64,000 nt of DNA, taken from the NCBI GenBank assembly GCA_963736305.1, contig CAVTOD010000004.1, positions 186,001-250,000 on the forward strand, in the 5' to 3' direction. Shown here piece after piece: positions 52,761 through 60,848 of the stretch. The position numbers and the translations under genes were made by a program. The notes under the pieces are model-generated. The model was not told where the DNA came from, ran no database searches, and was given only the letters and a program-made list of their open reading frames with translations. How positions within the stretch are numbered: the first letter of the stretch is position 1; each line of letters opens with the position of its first letter. This stretch comes from DASUPK01 sp963736305 (GTDB lineage: Bacteria; Actinomycetota; Thermoleophilia; Solirubrobacterales; 70-9).

Positions 52761-52941
52761 TTTGCAGGAAGAACTCGTCGCTCGCTGCAGCCCAGTGCTT
52801 CTCCATTCACGTGAGGGCGGAGGTCATAAGCGGGAGCGCTGTTCGGGGTTGGCAGACGAGTCACGCGTTGTCTGCTGGCGGGTGGCGCGGTAGGCCTCGT
52901 TGACTCTGCCGCCGGCCCTGGGTAGGGTCGGCGATGGGCTC

Positions 52942-54144
52942 GTGACGACCCCTGAAGCTACCCTCGGCGCCGCCGTTCCGCCGGCGCCTCCGACAGTCGC
53001 CGAGGTCGAACGCATCGCCGCGCTCACCGACCCGGTGGTGCGCAACCTGCAGATCACGCAGTGCTACTGGGCGTTGTCGCGCGCGTTCGCCGCGCGCACC
53101 GACGGCGAGTCGGCCAACTGGTGCACGTTCGCCACCTGGGCGTCGAAGCAGGCTGGCCAGACGATCCGCAAGGAGGATCTTGCCCGGACCTTCGAGCGGC
53201 TGTTCGCCCACTCGCCCCGAGTGAGGAGCGCGCGTGACGCCGCGGTCGCCTCGGTCGCCGAGTTGAGCGCCGAGCGTGGTCGGGAGCCGATCGGGGACGC
53301 GATCTGGAAGGCGCTCGAGCCGACCTCCGCCTTCGACCGCGCGAGCGACGCCGTCGCCCGCGGCAACCGAAGGGTGTTCGAGGAGATCGGCCCCGCGTTC
53401 GCGCGCCTGCTGGCACTGCCGACGGCGGGCGGGGCGCTCGATCCGAGGGAGTTCGAGTCGTTTCGCGACGGCCTACGGCCGGGCGATCCGCCCGACGGCC
53501 AGGGTTACCTGAGGCGGGCGTTCACCGCCTACGAGGCGGCGTTCCGCGAGACCGAGGTCAAGAGGCGCGCCGAGCTGACTCTGCTCGCGAACCTGGCGAT
53601 CGGCTGGCACGAGCAGACGCGCCTGCAGCCACAGATCGCAGAGGCGCTCGACGCGCCGCTCGAGGAGCCGGTCAAGCTCCGGCGCGAGTTGCTGCGCTAC
53701 CTGCTGCGCCTGCGCATCGGCTTCGCGCTTCGCGTCCTGCTCGACCTGATCCCAGGGCGCTCCACCGCGATCAAGAGGGTGCTCGACCAACTCGACGCGG
53801 GCGTCAAGCAGGTCGCCCACGAAGCGATCACCGAAGCGCTAATGACGCTCGCCCTGCCGGGCGAGGTGTTGAGCCTCGCTCGCGACGTGCCCGGTGCGTT
53901 CCCCGCCGACCTGCGGATGATCGACAACCGCGATCTGCGCGCGCTGCTCGGCCTGATCGACCCGACACCGGACAGCACACGCGGCAGCGGCGCGGAGGAC
54001 TGGTCAAACCTGGCCGAGCGGATCCACTTCATCGCCGACCTCTTTCGTGTCTACCAGGCGCGCCCGACCCTGCAGCGCGCTCCGTTCACGGCCGAGCAGG
54101 TCGCCGTGATCAAGTCCGGACGCCGCCCTGCCGGCCGGCTGTGA
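52942..54144 (+). CDS. unknown helical protein
   Basis: About 400 residues from GTG 52942. Entirely helical in appearance with many Arg and Ala. Notable segments are NWCTFATWASKQAGQTIRKE, FEEIGPAFARLL, RLQPQIAEALDAPL and a hydrophobic-amphipathic stretch RLRIGFALRVLLDLIPG. I recognise no domain, but the pattern NLQITQCYWALSRAFA...NWCTFATWAS looks like a conserved actinobacterial orphan family. It stands alone before the TIR island. Start uncertain; an upstream frame runs to 52900. Confidence 0.6.
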   Translation: MTTPEATLGAAVPPAPPTVAEVERIAALTDPVVRNLQITQCYWALSRAFAARTDGESANWCTFATWASKQAGQTIRKEDLARTFERLFAHSPRVRSARDAAVASVAELSAERGREPIGDAIWKALEPTSAFDRASDAVARGNRRVFEEIGPAFARLLALPTAGGALDPREFESFRDGLRPGDPPDGQGYLRRAFTAYEAAFRETEVKRRAELTLLANLAIGWHEQTRLQPQIAEALDAPLEEPVKLRRELLRYLLRLRIGFALRVLLDLIPGRSTAIKRVLDQLDAGVKQVAHEAITEALMTLALPGEVLSLARDVPGAFPADLRMIDNRDLRALLGLIDPTPDSTRGSGAEDWSNLAERIHFIADLFRVYQARPTLQRAPFTAEQVAVIKSGRRPAGRL

Positions 54145-54326
54145 ACTAATGGCGGGTTAGGGGACCGACTCGGCGGCCGGCTACGCGCTTGTCGTGCTTC
54201 AGACGAGAAAGGTCAGGAATGTGTCGCCCCGCCTGCGCCTCCTCATCGCGTGCCACCGCATGGCTAAACCGCGTCTCGAGTTCTGAGGTAGGTCGTTGGA
54301 GCGTTCGGTCGTCCTCAAAGCTGGTG

Positions 54327-54344
54327 ACGTGACCCATGTCACGT
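54327..54344. promoter_or_regulatory. palindrome upstream of the 54441 gene
   Basis: Perfect 7-bp arms ACGTGAC/GTCACGT around CCAT, 96 nt before the ATG. It is the only notable feature in the 296-nt gap 54145-54440. Operator candidate. Confidence 0.45.
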
Positions 54345-54440
54345 GGGAATCGTGCCTTCTGTCACACACTTCGCGCCGGCGCTTCGAGACCATGGGTGAC
54401 GTGGAGAGGACCCTGGAGAGCTTGAGCGGAGGAGGGGATC

Positions 54441-55634
54441 ATGTCTGACGGTGCCGCCCAGATGGTCGAGCAGAATGCCGAGGAGGGCCGAGCCGCGATC
54501 GGAGTTACCAGGGTCCGGCAGGAGCCCCCCCTTACGGCCGCCCTTCAGCTTGGCTGGCGAGTCGCGGAGCTGTACGCCCTGGTTAACGATCCAGGCAAGT
54601 CGTCGGGCGACACCCTGCTGCCGGGGCATGCGAGCCTCGGGCCCGAGGACCAGTTGCAGCTCCAGCTCCGCGCGGCGGCGGGCGACGCATCCCGCGCGGG
54701 AATCGAGTCGAAGGGGGATGAGCTCGAGCGCCTTCTGCCCGATGCCCGCAAGGCACCGAGCTCGGCCGACGCCGCCGAGGAGTTTCGGGCGAAGGTTCGT
54801 GAGTGCCATGTCGAGATCAGCAAGGATCTGTGGGCGCGCGACGAGGCCGCGGGAACGGCATATGAGCTCGGCAACGGCATGTCGGACACCTACAGCCTGG
54901 TCTGCATCGCCTACCGGGCCCGCGACAAAGACCTGACGAAGACCTGGGGGGATGTGTTCCGCCCCGATCGGATCGAGCGGCTGAAGAAGCTTCTCGACGA
55001 CCTCCAGTCTCGGCTCAATCCGCGCGGGGTGGCGGTGGTTCGCCGTCATCTCGACACCTGGCGCGACAAGGTCCCGGCGCGGATCAGCGAGTCCGGCGGG
55101 CCGCCTCCATTCGAGAACGTGAGCGGTGGACTGCGGCGCCAGACGATCATCTGGCGCCAGCTGCTCGCCGGCGACAAAGAGCCGGTTGCCTACCTGAATG
55201 GCGACGCCCGCGCCGCGCTGCACGGCGACGTGCGCAAGCTGGTGTGGAGAGGCTGCCGGCCCTGGATCCTCCCGGCGGCCCTCGCCTTGTTCGCCTTCAT
55301 CTTCTTCCTGCCGCGGATCCTCGGTTGGTACCAAGACGGCGTGGTGGGAACGGGCGTCGCCTCAGCCTTCCTGGCAATCGCCGGCGCGATCGGCGTAACG
55401 AAGGCGTCGATGCTGGCGACGGTCCGCAGCCGGCTCCGTCAATGGTCCGAGCTGCTCTGGGACCGCGCCGTGATGGAGAAGGTGAGCGACAAGACGCTGG
55501 TGCTGAACGAGGTCCTTCCCGAGCCGGTGGCGGACTCGCACCGAGTTGCCTCCGTCAACCGAGCAGTCAAGGAGAAGATCGCCTCACATGGTGGTCCCGT
55601 CGCGGCGCCACGCGGCACACGAGCGAGCTTCTAG
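54441..55634 (+). CDS. two-helix membrane protein of the TIR island
   Basis: 397 residues. A large soluble N-terminal region of about 265 residues, helical and charged (FRAKVRECHVEISKDLWARD, ERLKKLLDDLQSRLN), is followed by two membrane helices (about 273-292 and 302-322: WILPAALALFAFIFFLPRIL and GVASAFLAIAGAIGVTKA) and a soluble tail. This plan, long soluble sensor then a two-helix hairpin, recalls effector proteins with a pore-forming pair, but I recognise no family. Strong SD (GGAGGAGG) before the ATG. It is the first plus-strand gene before the two SLATT-TIR operons. Confidence 0.65.
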   Translation: MSDGAAQMVEQNAEEGRAAIGVTRVRQEPPLTAALQLGWRVAELYALVNDPGKSSGDTLLPGHASLGPEDQLQLQLRAAAGDASRAGIESKGDELERLLPDARKAPSSADAAEEFRAKVRECHVEISKDLWARDEAAGTAYELGNGMSDTYSLVCIAYRARDKDLTKTWGDVFRPDRIERLKKLLDDLQSRLNPRGVAVVRRHLDTWRDKVPARISESGGPPPFENVSGGLRRQTIIWRQLLAGDKEPVAYLNGDARAALHGDVRKLVWRGCRPWILPAALALFAFIFFLPRILGWYQDGVVGTGVASAFLAIAGAIGVTKASMLATVRSRLRQWSELLWDRAVMEKVSDKTLVLNEVLPEPVADSHRVASVNRAVKEKIASHGGPVAAPRGTRASF

Positions 55635-55769
55635 CCAACCTACGAGCCTCGTGACCTTGCTGCTGTGGACGCGGAAGGGCTTCGCAACCTTCACCTCAGC
55701 CGGCCCGAGGCAGAATGCTGCCGAGGCGAAATCGTCGCGCATCAGCCGCCGCGGCCGTATGGAGCGTCG

Positions 55770-55890
55770 TCGGCCGGCGGGCTTGGATCACCGTCACCTT
55801 CGCGCCCTTCGGCGTCTGCACGGTGTTGTAGTTGCCGATGACGAGCTGGCCCTTGCGTAGATCATCGACGTGCAGCTCGAACTGTGGGGT
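55770..55890 (-). pseudogene. remnant of a putative STAND-type gene, copy 1
   Basis: Minus-strand frame with LRKGQLVIGNYNTVQTPKGA then KVTVIQARRP. No start codon lies between it and an upstream stop. The same segment recurs at 60580-60690. GNYNTVQ-type segments are found before NB-ARC/AAA domains in actinobacterial signalling proteins. Confidence 0.35.
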
Positions 55891-56020
55891 GGCCGTCTAC
55901 CTCACCCGATTCTCAAGACAGCAATCATTGCCGGTCCAGCCCAGAGGCCTGGACAAGCCGGGCTCTTACTACGACGTTACTCGGCGGTGCTGGAGGGATC
56001 AAGCCGGGACTCGCATTGCC
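55771..56020. repeat. direct repeat B, copy 1
   Basis: Matches 60580-60830 over most of its length, with shared blocks TTGTAGTTGCCG, TCACCCGATTCTCAA and CCTGGACAAGCCGGGCTCTT. The two copies bracket the two SLATT-TIR operons. Confidence 0.6.
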
Positions 56021-56028
56021 GCTTGAGC

Positions 56029-56056
56029 TTGACAGCGGAGTGGGGTTGGATACACC
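56029..56056 (+). promoter_or_regulatory. sigma70-type promoter of SLATT-TIR operon 1
   Basis: TTGACA, 16-nt spacer, TACACC, then GGAGGAG and the GTG at 56078. The same promoter precedes operon 2 with a 17-nt spacer. Confidence 0.6.
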
Positions 56057-56077
56057 GGACCGGAGGAGTAACCCAAT

Positions 56078-56554
56078 GTGGCACGTGTCACCGAGATAAC
56101 CCCGGACAAACGGGAAAGCGTTCCTTCGGAAGAGTCGCCGGCTTGGGCCCGGCTTCAGGACCAAATCGGCTGGTACGACGCCAAGAGTCAGCTCAATCAA
56201 CGTTGGTTCAAGGGACTGAAGGTCTGCCAGATCGTCGTCGCGGCGGCGATCCCGGTGGCGGCCGCGGCATCCGCGCCGCTGTGGCTGATCGGGGGCGGCG
56301 GGGCACTGATCGTCGTCCTGGAAGGCCTTCAGCAGCTCCAGCAGTATCAGCAGAACTGGACGACCTACCGGGCAACCTGCGAGCGGCTCAGGCACGAGGA
56401 GTTCCTCTTCCTGGCTCGCGCCGGGCCGTACGCCAAAGCGCCCAGACCCGAGGCCCTGCTCGCCGAGCGCGTGGAGGGCCTGGTCTCTCAGGAGCACGCG
56501 GCCTGGGCTTCGCACCGGGAGGAGGCGAGCAAGCCGATGGGGGGCGAGGGGTGA
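56078..56554 (+). CDS. SLATT/DUF4231-type two-helix membrane protein, copy 1
   Basis: 158 residues from GTG 56078 (SD GGAGGAG, 9 nt). Cytoplasmic helix with SPAWARLQDQIGWYDAKSQL, a membrane hairpin at about 49-86 (VCQIVVAAAIPVAAAASAP and LIGGGGALIVVLEGL), then a helix with YQQNWTTYRATCERLRHEEF and a soluble tail. This is the DUF4231/SLATT plan, a class proposed to form membrane pores in nucleotide-signalled defence. Its stop overlaps the TIR gene GTG (GTGA). The copy at 58626 is nearly identical in the first 50 codons. Confidence 0.85.
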   Translation: MARVTEITPDKRESVPSEESPAWARLQDQIGWYDAKSQLNQRWFKGLKVCQIVVAAAIPVAAAASAPLWLIGGGGALIVVLEGLQQLQQYQQNWTTYRATCERLRHEEFLFLARAGPYAKAPRPEALLAERVEGLVSQEHAAWASHREEASKPMGGEG

Positions 56555-57858
56555 GCGCGGGGCCGAGCGAGCCAGGGAGGGCTCCGGGACCGAAGGTCTT
56601 CATCACCTACCGGCGCCAGGAGACCGCCATCCACGCGGGGCGCCTCTACGACGCCATGGTGGCGCGGTTCGGGGAGGGGAACGTATTCATGGACGTGGAC
56701 ATGGCGCCGGGGGTCGACTTCGTCGAGCGGATCACCGAGGCGGTGGCCGCCTGCCACGTGCTGATCGTCGTCATGGGGCCGACCTGGGCCACGGTCAAGA
56801 ATGACGAGGGCGAGGCACGGCTCGCGGATCCCGAGGACTTCGTCCGGCTTGAAGTCGAGACCGCCCTGCGGCGCCGAGACGTGACCCCGATTCCGGTGCT
56901 CGTCGGCGGGGCGCAGATGCCCAACCGCGAGGACCTGCCGGAGGAGGTGCGGGCGATCACGCGGCGCAACGCATTGGAGCTCAGCGACCTGCGCTGGCGC
57001 CAGGACGTCGGTCGCCTGATCAGCGCCCTTGATGAGCTTCTGGCGGAGAGCCGCCCTGTCCCCGGCGCGCCTTCTGCCGAGCGCGGGGCGGAGACCGAGA
57101 AGGCGGCTCCGGCGGACGCTGCCCAGCCGGGGGAGACCGCGCCGCCATCAACCGTTTCGACTGCAACGCCCGTGGAGGCCAAACCGGCCGCGCCGTGGAC
57201 GCGGCTTGGGAGGCGGACGCGGTGGGCGCTGCTCGGCACGCTGGCAATCGCCGCAATTGTGATTGCGATTGTTGTCGCGGCCGGTGGGGGCGGCTCGTCC
57301 AGCCCGCCGACGGCAGCCGGTGGGGGCGGCTCGTCCAGCCCGCCAACGCACTTCACCGAGGCCGATCCGCGCAACCTCGTTCTCTCCTCCTCGGATCCGC
57401 CCGCCTCGAACCTCAACTGGAACGAGGCTAAGTCCGGTGGCGGCGAGGGGGCCCTGAGGCGTTTGGCGAAGGGGCTGAACGTGCCCGTGGAGAAACTGCA
57501 GGCTGCTTACATCAACCACTGGGACGCCGCGAATAGCAGCCAACAGCCCCAGGCTGCCGACTCGGCTGCCGTTGTCTTCAAGAATAATACCGGTGCCGAG
57601 GACGGGTTCGCCACTGTGCAGGGGGGCTTGGCAAGCGGCGAAGACGTACAGCGCATCGACTGGAACCCCGGCGGCGACAGCTTCGCGGTCTTGCTCAACG
57701 AGTCGACGGCGCCGGAATACATATACATCTGGCGAACAGGGAACCTCCTGCAAACATTCGATCTCTACTCGAGCAGTCCTGACACTCACGTGACCCAGGA
57801 CACTGCCACCAGCGCCGCTGACTCGATGCGGTGCCTCATTCCGCGGCAGTGCGGATAA
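56551..57858 (+). CDS. TIR-domain protein with membrane anchor and outer domain, copy 1
   Basis: 435 residues. TIR domain at about 15-160: KVFITYRRQETAIHAGRLYD, NVFMDVDMAPGVDF, VLIVVMGPTWA, and DFVRLEVETAL where Glu101/103 sit at the position of the catalytic Glu of NAD-cleaving TIRs. A Pro/Ala-rich linker leads to one membrane helix (226-244, ALLGTLAIAAIVIAIVVAAG). A repeated GGGGSSSPPT linker precedes an outer domain of about 185 residues with no match I know; its last 15 residues hold two Cys. Expected TIR inside, sensor outside. Cotranslated with SLATT. Confidence 0.87.
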   Translation: MSAGPSEPGRAPGPKVFITYRRQETAIHAGRLYDAMVARFGEGNVFMDVDMAPGVDFVERITEAVAACHVLIVVMGPTWATVKNDEGEARLADPEDFVRLEVETALRRRDVTPIPVLVGGAQMPNREDLPEEVRAITRRNALELSDLRWRQDVGRLISALDELLAESRPVPGAPSAERGAETEKAAPADAAQPGETAPPSTVSTATPVEAKPAAPWTRLGRRTRWALLGTLAIAAIVIAIVVAAGGGGSSSPPTAAGGGGSSSPPTHFTEADPRNLVLSSSDPPASNLNWNEAKSGGGEGALRRLAKGLNVPVEKLQAAYINHWDAANSSQQPQAADSAAVVFKNNTGAEDGFATVQGGLASGEDVQRIDWNPGGDSFAVLLNESTAPEYIYIWRTGNLLQTFDLYSSSPDTHVTQDTATSAADSMRCLIPRQCG

Positions 57859-57911
57859 GCCGACGAGAACGAACTAACGTCGCGCTGACCAGAGGCGCTC
57901 AGTGGCGTTGA

Positions 57912-57939
57912 GGCGCGAGGCCCCCGCGAGGCTCGCGCC
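57912..57939 (+). terminator. hairpin after TIR operon 1
   Basis: 8-bp stem GGCGCGAG/CTCGCGCC with a 12-nt loop, followed by TCTATT, 54 nt after the stop. Confidence 0.5.
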
Positions 57940-58262
57940 TCTATTCGGTCGGCTGTTGTTCGAGGTAGCGGTCGCTGGTCACAACAGCCCTGGACCGGGA
58001 GGGGGAGGGTCCACAGGAGGTGGCGGAGCGGCGCTAGACCGCCGAGCCCCCCAAGCACTGCATTCAAATGACAAAACGCGCGTGAGAAGGTAGCCCACGA
58101 TGGTCGGATGGATGCTGATCGACAGTAAGAGCTTGCAACCGTATGCGTGGGTTGTCCGCTGCGCCGATCATCCGCCGCAAGACGAGGCGCTATGGGGAGC
58201 CCCTGTCTAGGGCCGACTGCCCGGTCGAGGCAGACTGCGAGGAATGCGGTGGATTATCTGAT

Positions 58263-58288
58263 CTAGGGGGTGTGAGCTGATCCCCTAG
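58263..58288. repeat. inverted repeat in the gap between the TIR operons
   Basis: CTAGGGG/CCCCTAG arms with a 12-nt spacer. The 767-nt gap 57859-58625 otherwise shows only the terminator, promoter 2 and a minus-strand frame near 58285-58360 (NPCQGDAKKPDG) that could be an integrase tail; I support no gene there. Confidence 0.35.
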
Positions 58289-58575
58289 TAGCCGTCTGGT
58301 TTCTTGGCATCACCTTGGCATGGATTGGGAACCCCGCATTCCCATGCGGTTCCCGAGCCGAGCTGAGGATCCCTGATCCTCATGTCACCCCACCTGACCT
58401 CCGGCCTCAACATCCCTGATCCCTGCCCCCTCCTCGATCGCGGCGCGAAGCCGAATCCGCATACCTGACCCTGCGTGGAAGGGGAGTGGGCGCTCCGCAG
58501 CGCGTCTCTACTCATATAGACCCCGTAGGGGAGAGACGAACCGATGGCGCGGTGCTCGCATTGGCTCGCTTGAAC

Positions 58576-58604
58576 TTGACAGCGGAGGCGGGGTTGGATA
58601 CACC
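58576..58604 (+). promoter_or_regulatory. sigma70-type promoter of SLATT-TIR operon 2
   Basis: TTGACA, 17-nt spacer, TACACC; continues nearly identical to operon 1 through the ribosome site and start codon. Confidence 0.6.
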
Positions 58605-58625
58605 GGACCGGAGGAGTAACCCAAT

Positions 58626-59102
58626 GTGGCACGTGTCACCGAGATAACCCCGGACAAACGGGAAAGCGTTCCTTCGGAAGAGTCGCCGGCTTGGGCCCGG
58701 CTTCAGGACCAAATCAGTTGGTACGACGCCAAGAGCCAGCTCAATCAACGGTGGTTCAAGGTGCTGAAGGTCTGCCAGATCGTCGTCGCGGCGGCGATCC
58801 CGGTGGCGGCTGCGGCATCCGCGCCGCTGGCGCTGATCGGGGGCGGCGGGGCGCTGATCGTCGTCCTTGAGGGACTGCAGCAACTCGAGCAGTATCAGCA
58901 GAACTGGACGACCTACCGGGCAACCTGCGAGCGGCTCAAGCACGAGAAGTTCCTGTTCCTCGCGGGCGCCGGGCCGTACGCTGCCGCCCCCAAACCCGAG
59001 GCCCTGCTCGCCGAGCGTGTGGAGGGCCTCGTCTCTCAGGAGCACGCGGCCTGGGCTTCGCACCGGGAGGAGGCGAGCAAGCCGATGGGTGGCGAGGGGT
59101 GA
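58626..59102 (+). CDS. SLATT/DUF4231-type two-helix membrane protein, copy 2
   Basis: 158 residues, same length as copy 1 with few differences (for example SWYDAK for GWYDAK, KHEKFLFLAGAGPYAAAPKP in the tail). The first 140 nt, including promoter and ribosome site, are almost identical to copy 1, which points to recent duplication or gene conversion. The stop overlaps the second TIR gene as GTGA. Confidence 0.85.
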   Translation: MARVTEITPDKRESVPSEESPAWARLQDQISWYDAKSQLNQRWFKVLKVCQIVVAAAIPVAAAASAPLALIGGGGALIVVLEGLQQLEQYQQNWTTYRATCERLKHEKFLFLAGAGPYAAAPKPEALLAERVEGLVSQEHAAWASHREEASKPMGGEG

Positions 59103-60286
59103 GCGCGGGGCCGGACGAACCAGGGAGCACGCCGGTGCAGAGGGTCTTCATCAGCTACCGGCGCCAGGACAGCGCCGCCTACGCCGGGCGCATCTACGAC
59201 GCCATGGTCGCCCGATTCGGGGAGCACAACGTGTTCATGGATCTCGACCTCGCACCCGGCGTCGACTTCGTCGAGCGGATCACTGAGGCGGTGTCCGCCT
59301 GTCAGGTGTTGATCGAGGTCATCGGGCCGACGTGGGCCACGGTCAAGAATGACGAAGGCGAGGTACGGATCGCTGACCCCGAGGACTTCGTCCGGCTCGA
59401 GGTCGAGATCGCCCTGAAGCGGCCCGAGGTGACAGTGATCCCAGTGCTCGTCTCCGGGGCCCAAATGCCGGATCGGCGGGACCTGCCGCCGGAGCTGGGG
59501 GCGATCGCGCGGCGCAACGCCCTGGAGCTCAGCGACAAACGCTGGCGTTACGACGTCGGGCAGCTCATCAGCACACTGGAGGAATTGCTGGCGGGAACGA
59601 CCGCCGTCGAAGTCGCCCCAACAACCGCGGGTGACACCACCCCGACCGAGGCCTCGCCCGAGGCGGCGTCAACCGACCCCACGCAAGTCCGTGCCGGTAC
59701 TGCGGGTCTGGGGGGCGCCGGAGCATGGCTCCGTGGGCGGGGGCGGCTGCTCGCTGGCGTCGCCGCGCTCGCGGCCGTGGTGGTTGGCGTCGTCCTGGCA
59801 ATCGGTGCGCTCGGCGGTGGCTCCGGGGGCGACTTGGCCGACCTAAAGTTCGAGCGCTACACGGGATCCGATGCGTTCACGGTCGACGTGCCGGTGGACT
59901 GGGACGTGACGCTGAAGGATCAGCCCAGAGGTGGGGTCACCAAGACCATCCTCGAGGACCCGAACAAAGAGGGAACCGTTGAGATCGATCAGGAAGCCGA
60001 CACGTCGGCGGTGGATCGAATGAAGACGGCCGTCCAAATGCGCAGCGTAGAGCCCGGCTACGAGTTGATCGCAACCGAGCCACAGCCCGTAGACAGCCGT
60101 GACACACAGCTCTTCTGGTACGAGCACAATGAGGACATCGCTCCAGCGACCGTTGCCACCTACTTCTTCAACGCCGGCGGCTTCGGATGGCGAACGCGCG
60201 CGGCCGTGGCCAAGAAGGCGGGCGACAGCGCTGAGTCGGCAAAGGACATCTCGACCAGGATGGCCATGAGCCTGGAGCCACGCTGA
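59099..60286 (+). CDS. TIR-domain protein with membrane anchor and different outer domain, copy 2
   Basis: 395 residues. The TIR domain (about 15-160) is close to copy 1: RVFISYRRQDSAAYAGRIYD, NVFMDLDLAPGVDF, EDFVRLEVEIAL with Glu101/103. After a Thr/Pro-rich linker, one membrane helix (about 221-242, LLAGVAALAAVVVGVVLAIG). The outer domain of about 150 residues is unlike copy 1: FTVDVPVDWDVTLKDQPRGG resembles the start of PsbP/LpqN-type (DUF1795-like) domains. So the sensor module was exchanged while TIR and SLATT were kept. Confidence 0.87.
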   Translation: MSAGPDEPGSTPVQRVFISYRRQDSAAYAGRIYDAMVARFGEHNVFMDLDLAPGVDFVERITEAVSACQVLIEVIGPTWATVKNDEGEVRIADPEDFVRLEVEIALKRPEVTVIPVLVSGAQMPDRRDLPPELGAIARRNALELSDKRWRYDVGQLISTLEELLAGTTAVEVAPTTAGDTTPTEASPEAASTDPTQVRAGTAGLGGAGAWLRGRGRLLAGVAALAAVVVGVVLAIGALGGGSGGDLADLKFERYTGSDAFTVDVPVDWDVTLKDQPRGGVTKTILEDPNKEGTVEIDQEADTSAVDRMKTAVQMRSVEPGYELIATEPQPVDSRDTQLFWYEHNEDIAPATVATYFFNAGGFGWRTRAAVAKKAGDSAESAKDISTRMAMSLEPR

Positions 60287-60419
60287 CCGGAACGGCGGGG
60301 GGCCCCGTCGCCGTGTGTGGCCGCTTCTGGGGGGCCATCCTGCCTTGAGTTGAGGGCGGCTGTCGAGCCAGCGATTCTGCCCCGCGTGGTGGGTAATTCA
60401 ATGGGCGATCCGTCACGCT

Positions 60420-60690
60420 TGGGGAGGCTCGCGTCAGGACTTGGGGCGGCGGCCGTGGCGGACCGGGGTTCGGCGGAGGCGGAGCCGGCGAGGGTCAGCT
60501 CCTCCTCCCGACCGAAGGCCACGGTCCGTGCGGCGGGCTGATAGGCGATCGGCATCGCCCGCAGCCGCGGCGCCGGAAGGTCACCGGCCTGGATCACCGT
60601 CACCTTGGCACGCTTCGGGGTCTGGACCGTGTTGTAGTTGCCGCTGACGAGCTGGCTCTCGCTTACGTCACGACGTGCAATCGAACTGTG
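60420..60690 (-). pseudogene. remnant of a putative STAND-type gene, copy 2
   Basis: The minus-strand frame runs ESQLVSGNYNTVQTPKRAKV, TVIQAGDLPAPRLRAMPIAY, then RTVAFGREEELTLAG, the spacing seen just before the P-loop of NB-ARC/AAA STAND ATPases (FxGREEEL). It then loses similarity and ends within the 3' end of the TIR gene. No start codon is evident. Probably the 5' stump of a larger signalling gene displaced by the operons. Confidence 0.4.
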
Positions 60691-60830
60691 GCGTAGCCCT
60701 CTACTTCACCCGATTCTCAAAGGCAGCAGTCGTTGAGGGTCCAGCCCCAAGACCTGGACAAGCCGGGCTCTTGCAACGACGTTCCTCGCGGGTGCTGGCG
60801 CGATGAAGCTGGCACACCCTGTCCGTTCGC
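60580..60830. repeat. direct repeat B, copy 2
   Basis: Second copy of the repeat at 55771-56020. Here the repeat is followed by the acetoacetate-decarboxylase-like gene instead of the SLATT promoter. Confidence 0.6.
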
Positions 60831-60848
60831 GCAGAGGCGCAAGCGCGG

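Noticed and set aside
57859..58625. Additional gene between the two SLATT-TIR operons
   Set aside because: Short frames on both strands lack starts, ribosome sites and recognisable motifs; only the terminator, the inverted repeat and promoter 2 are supported.
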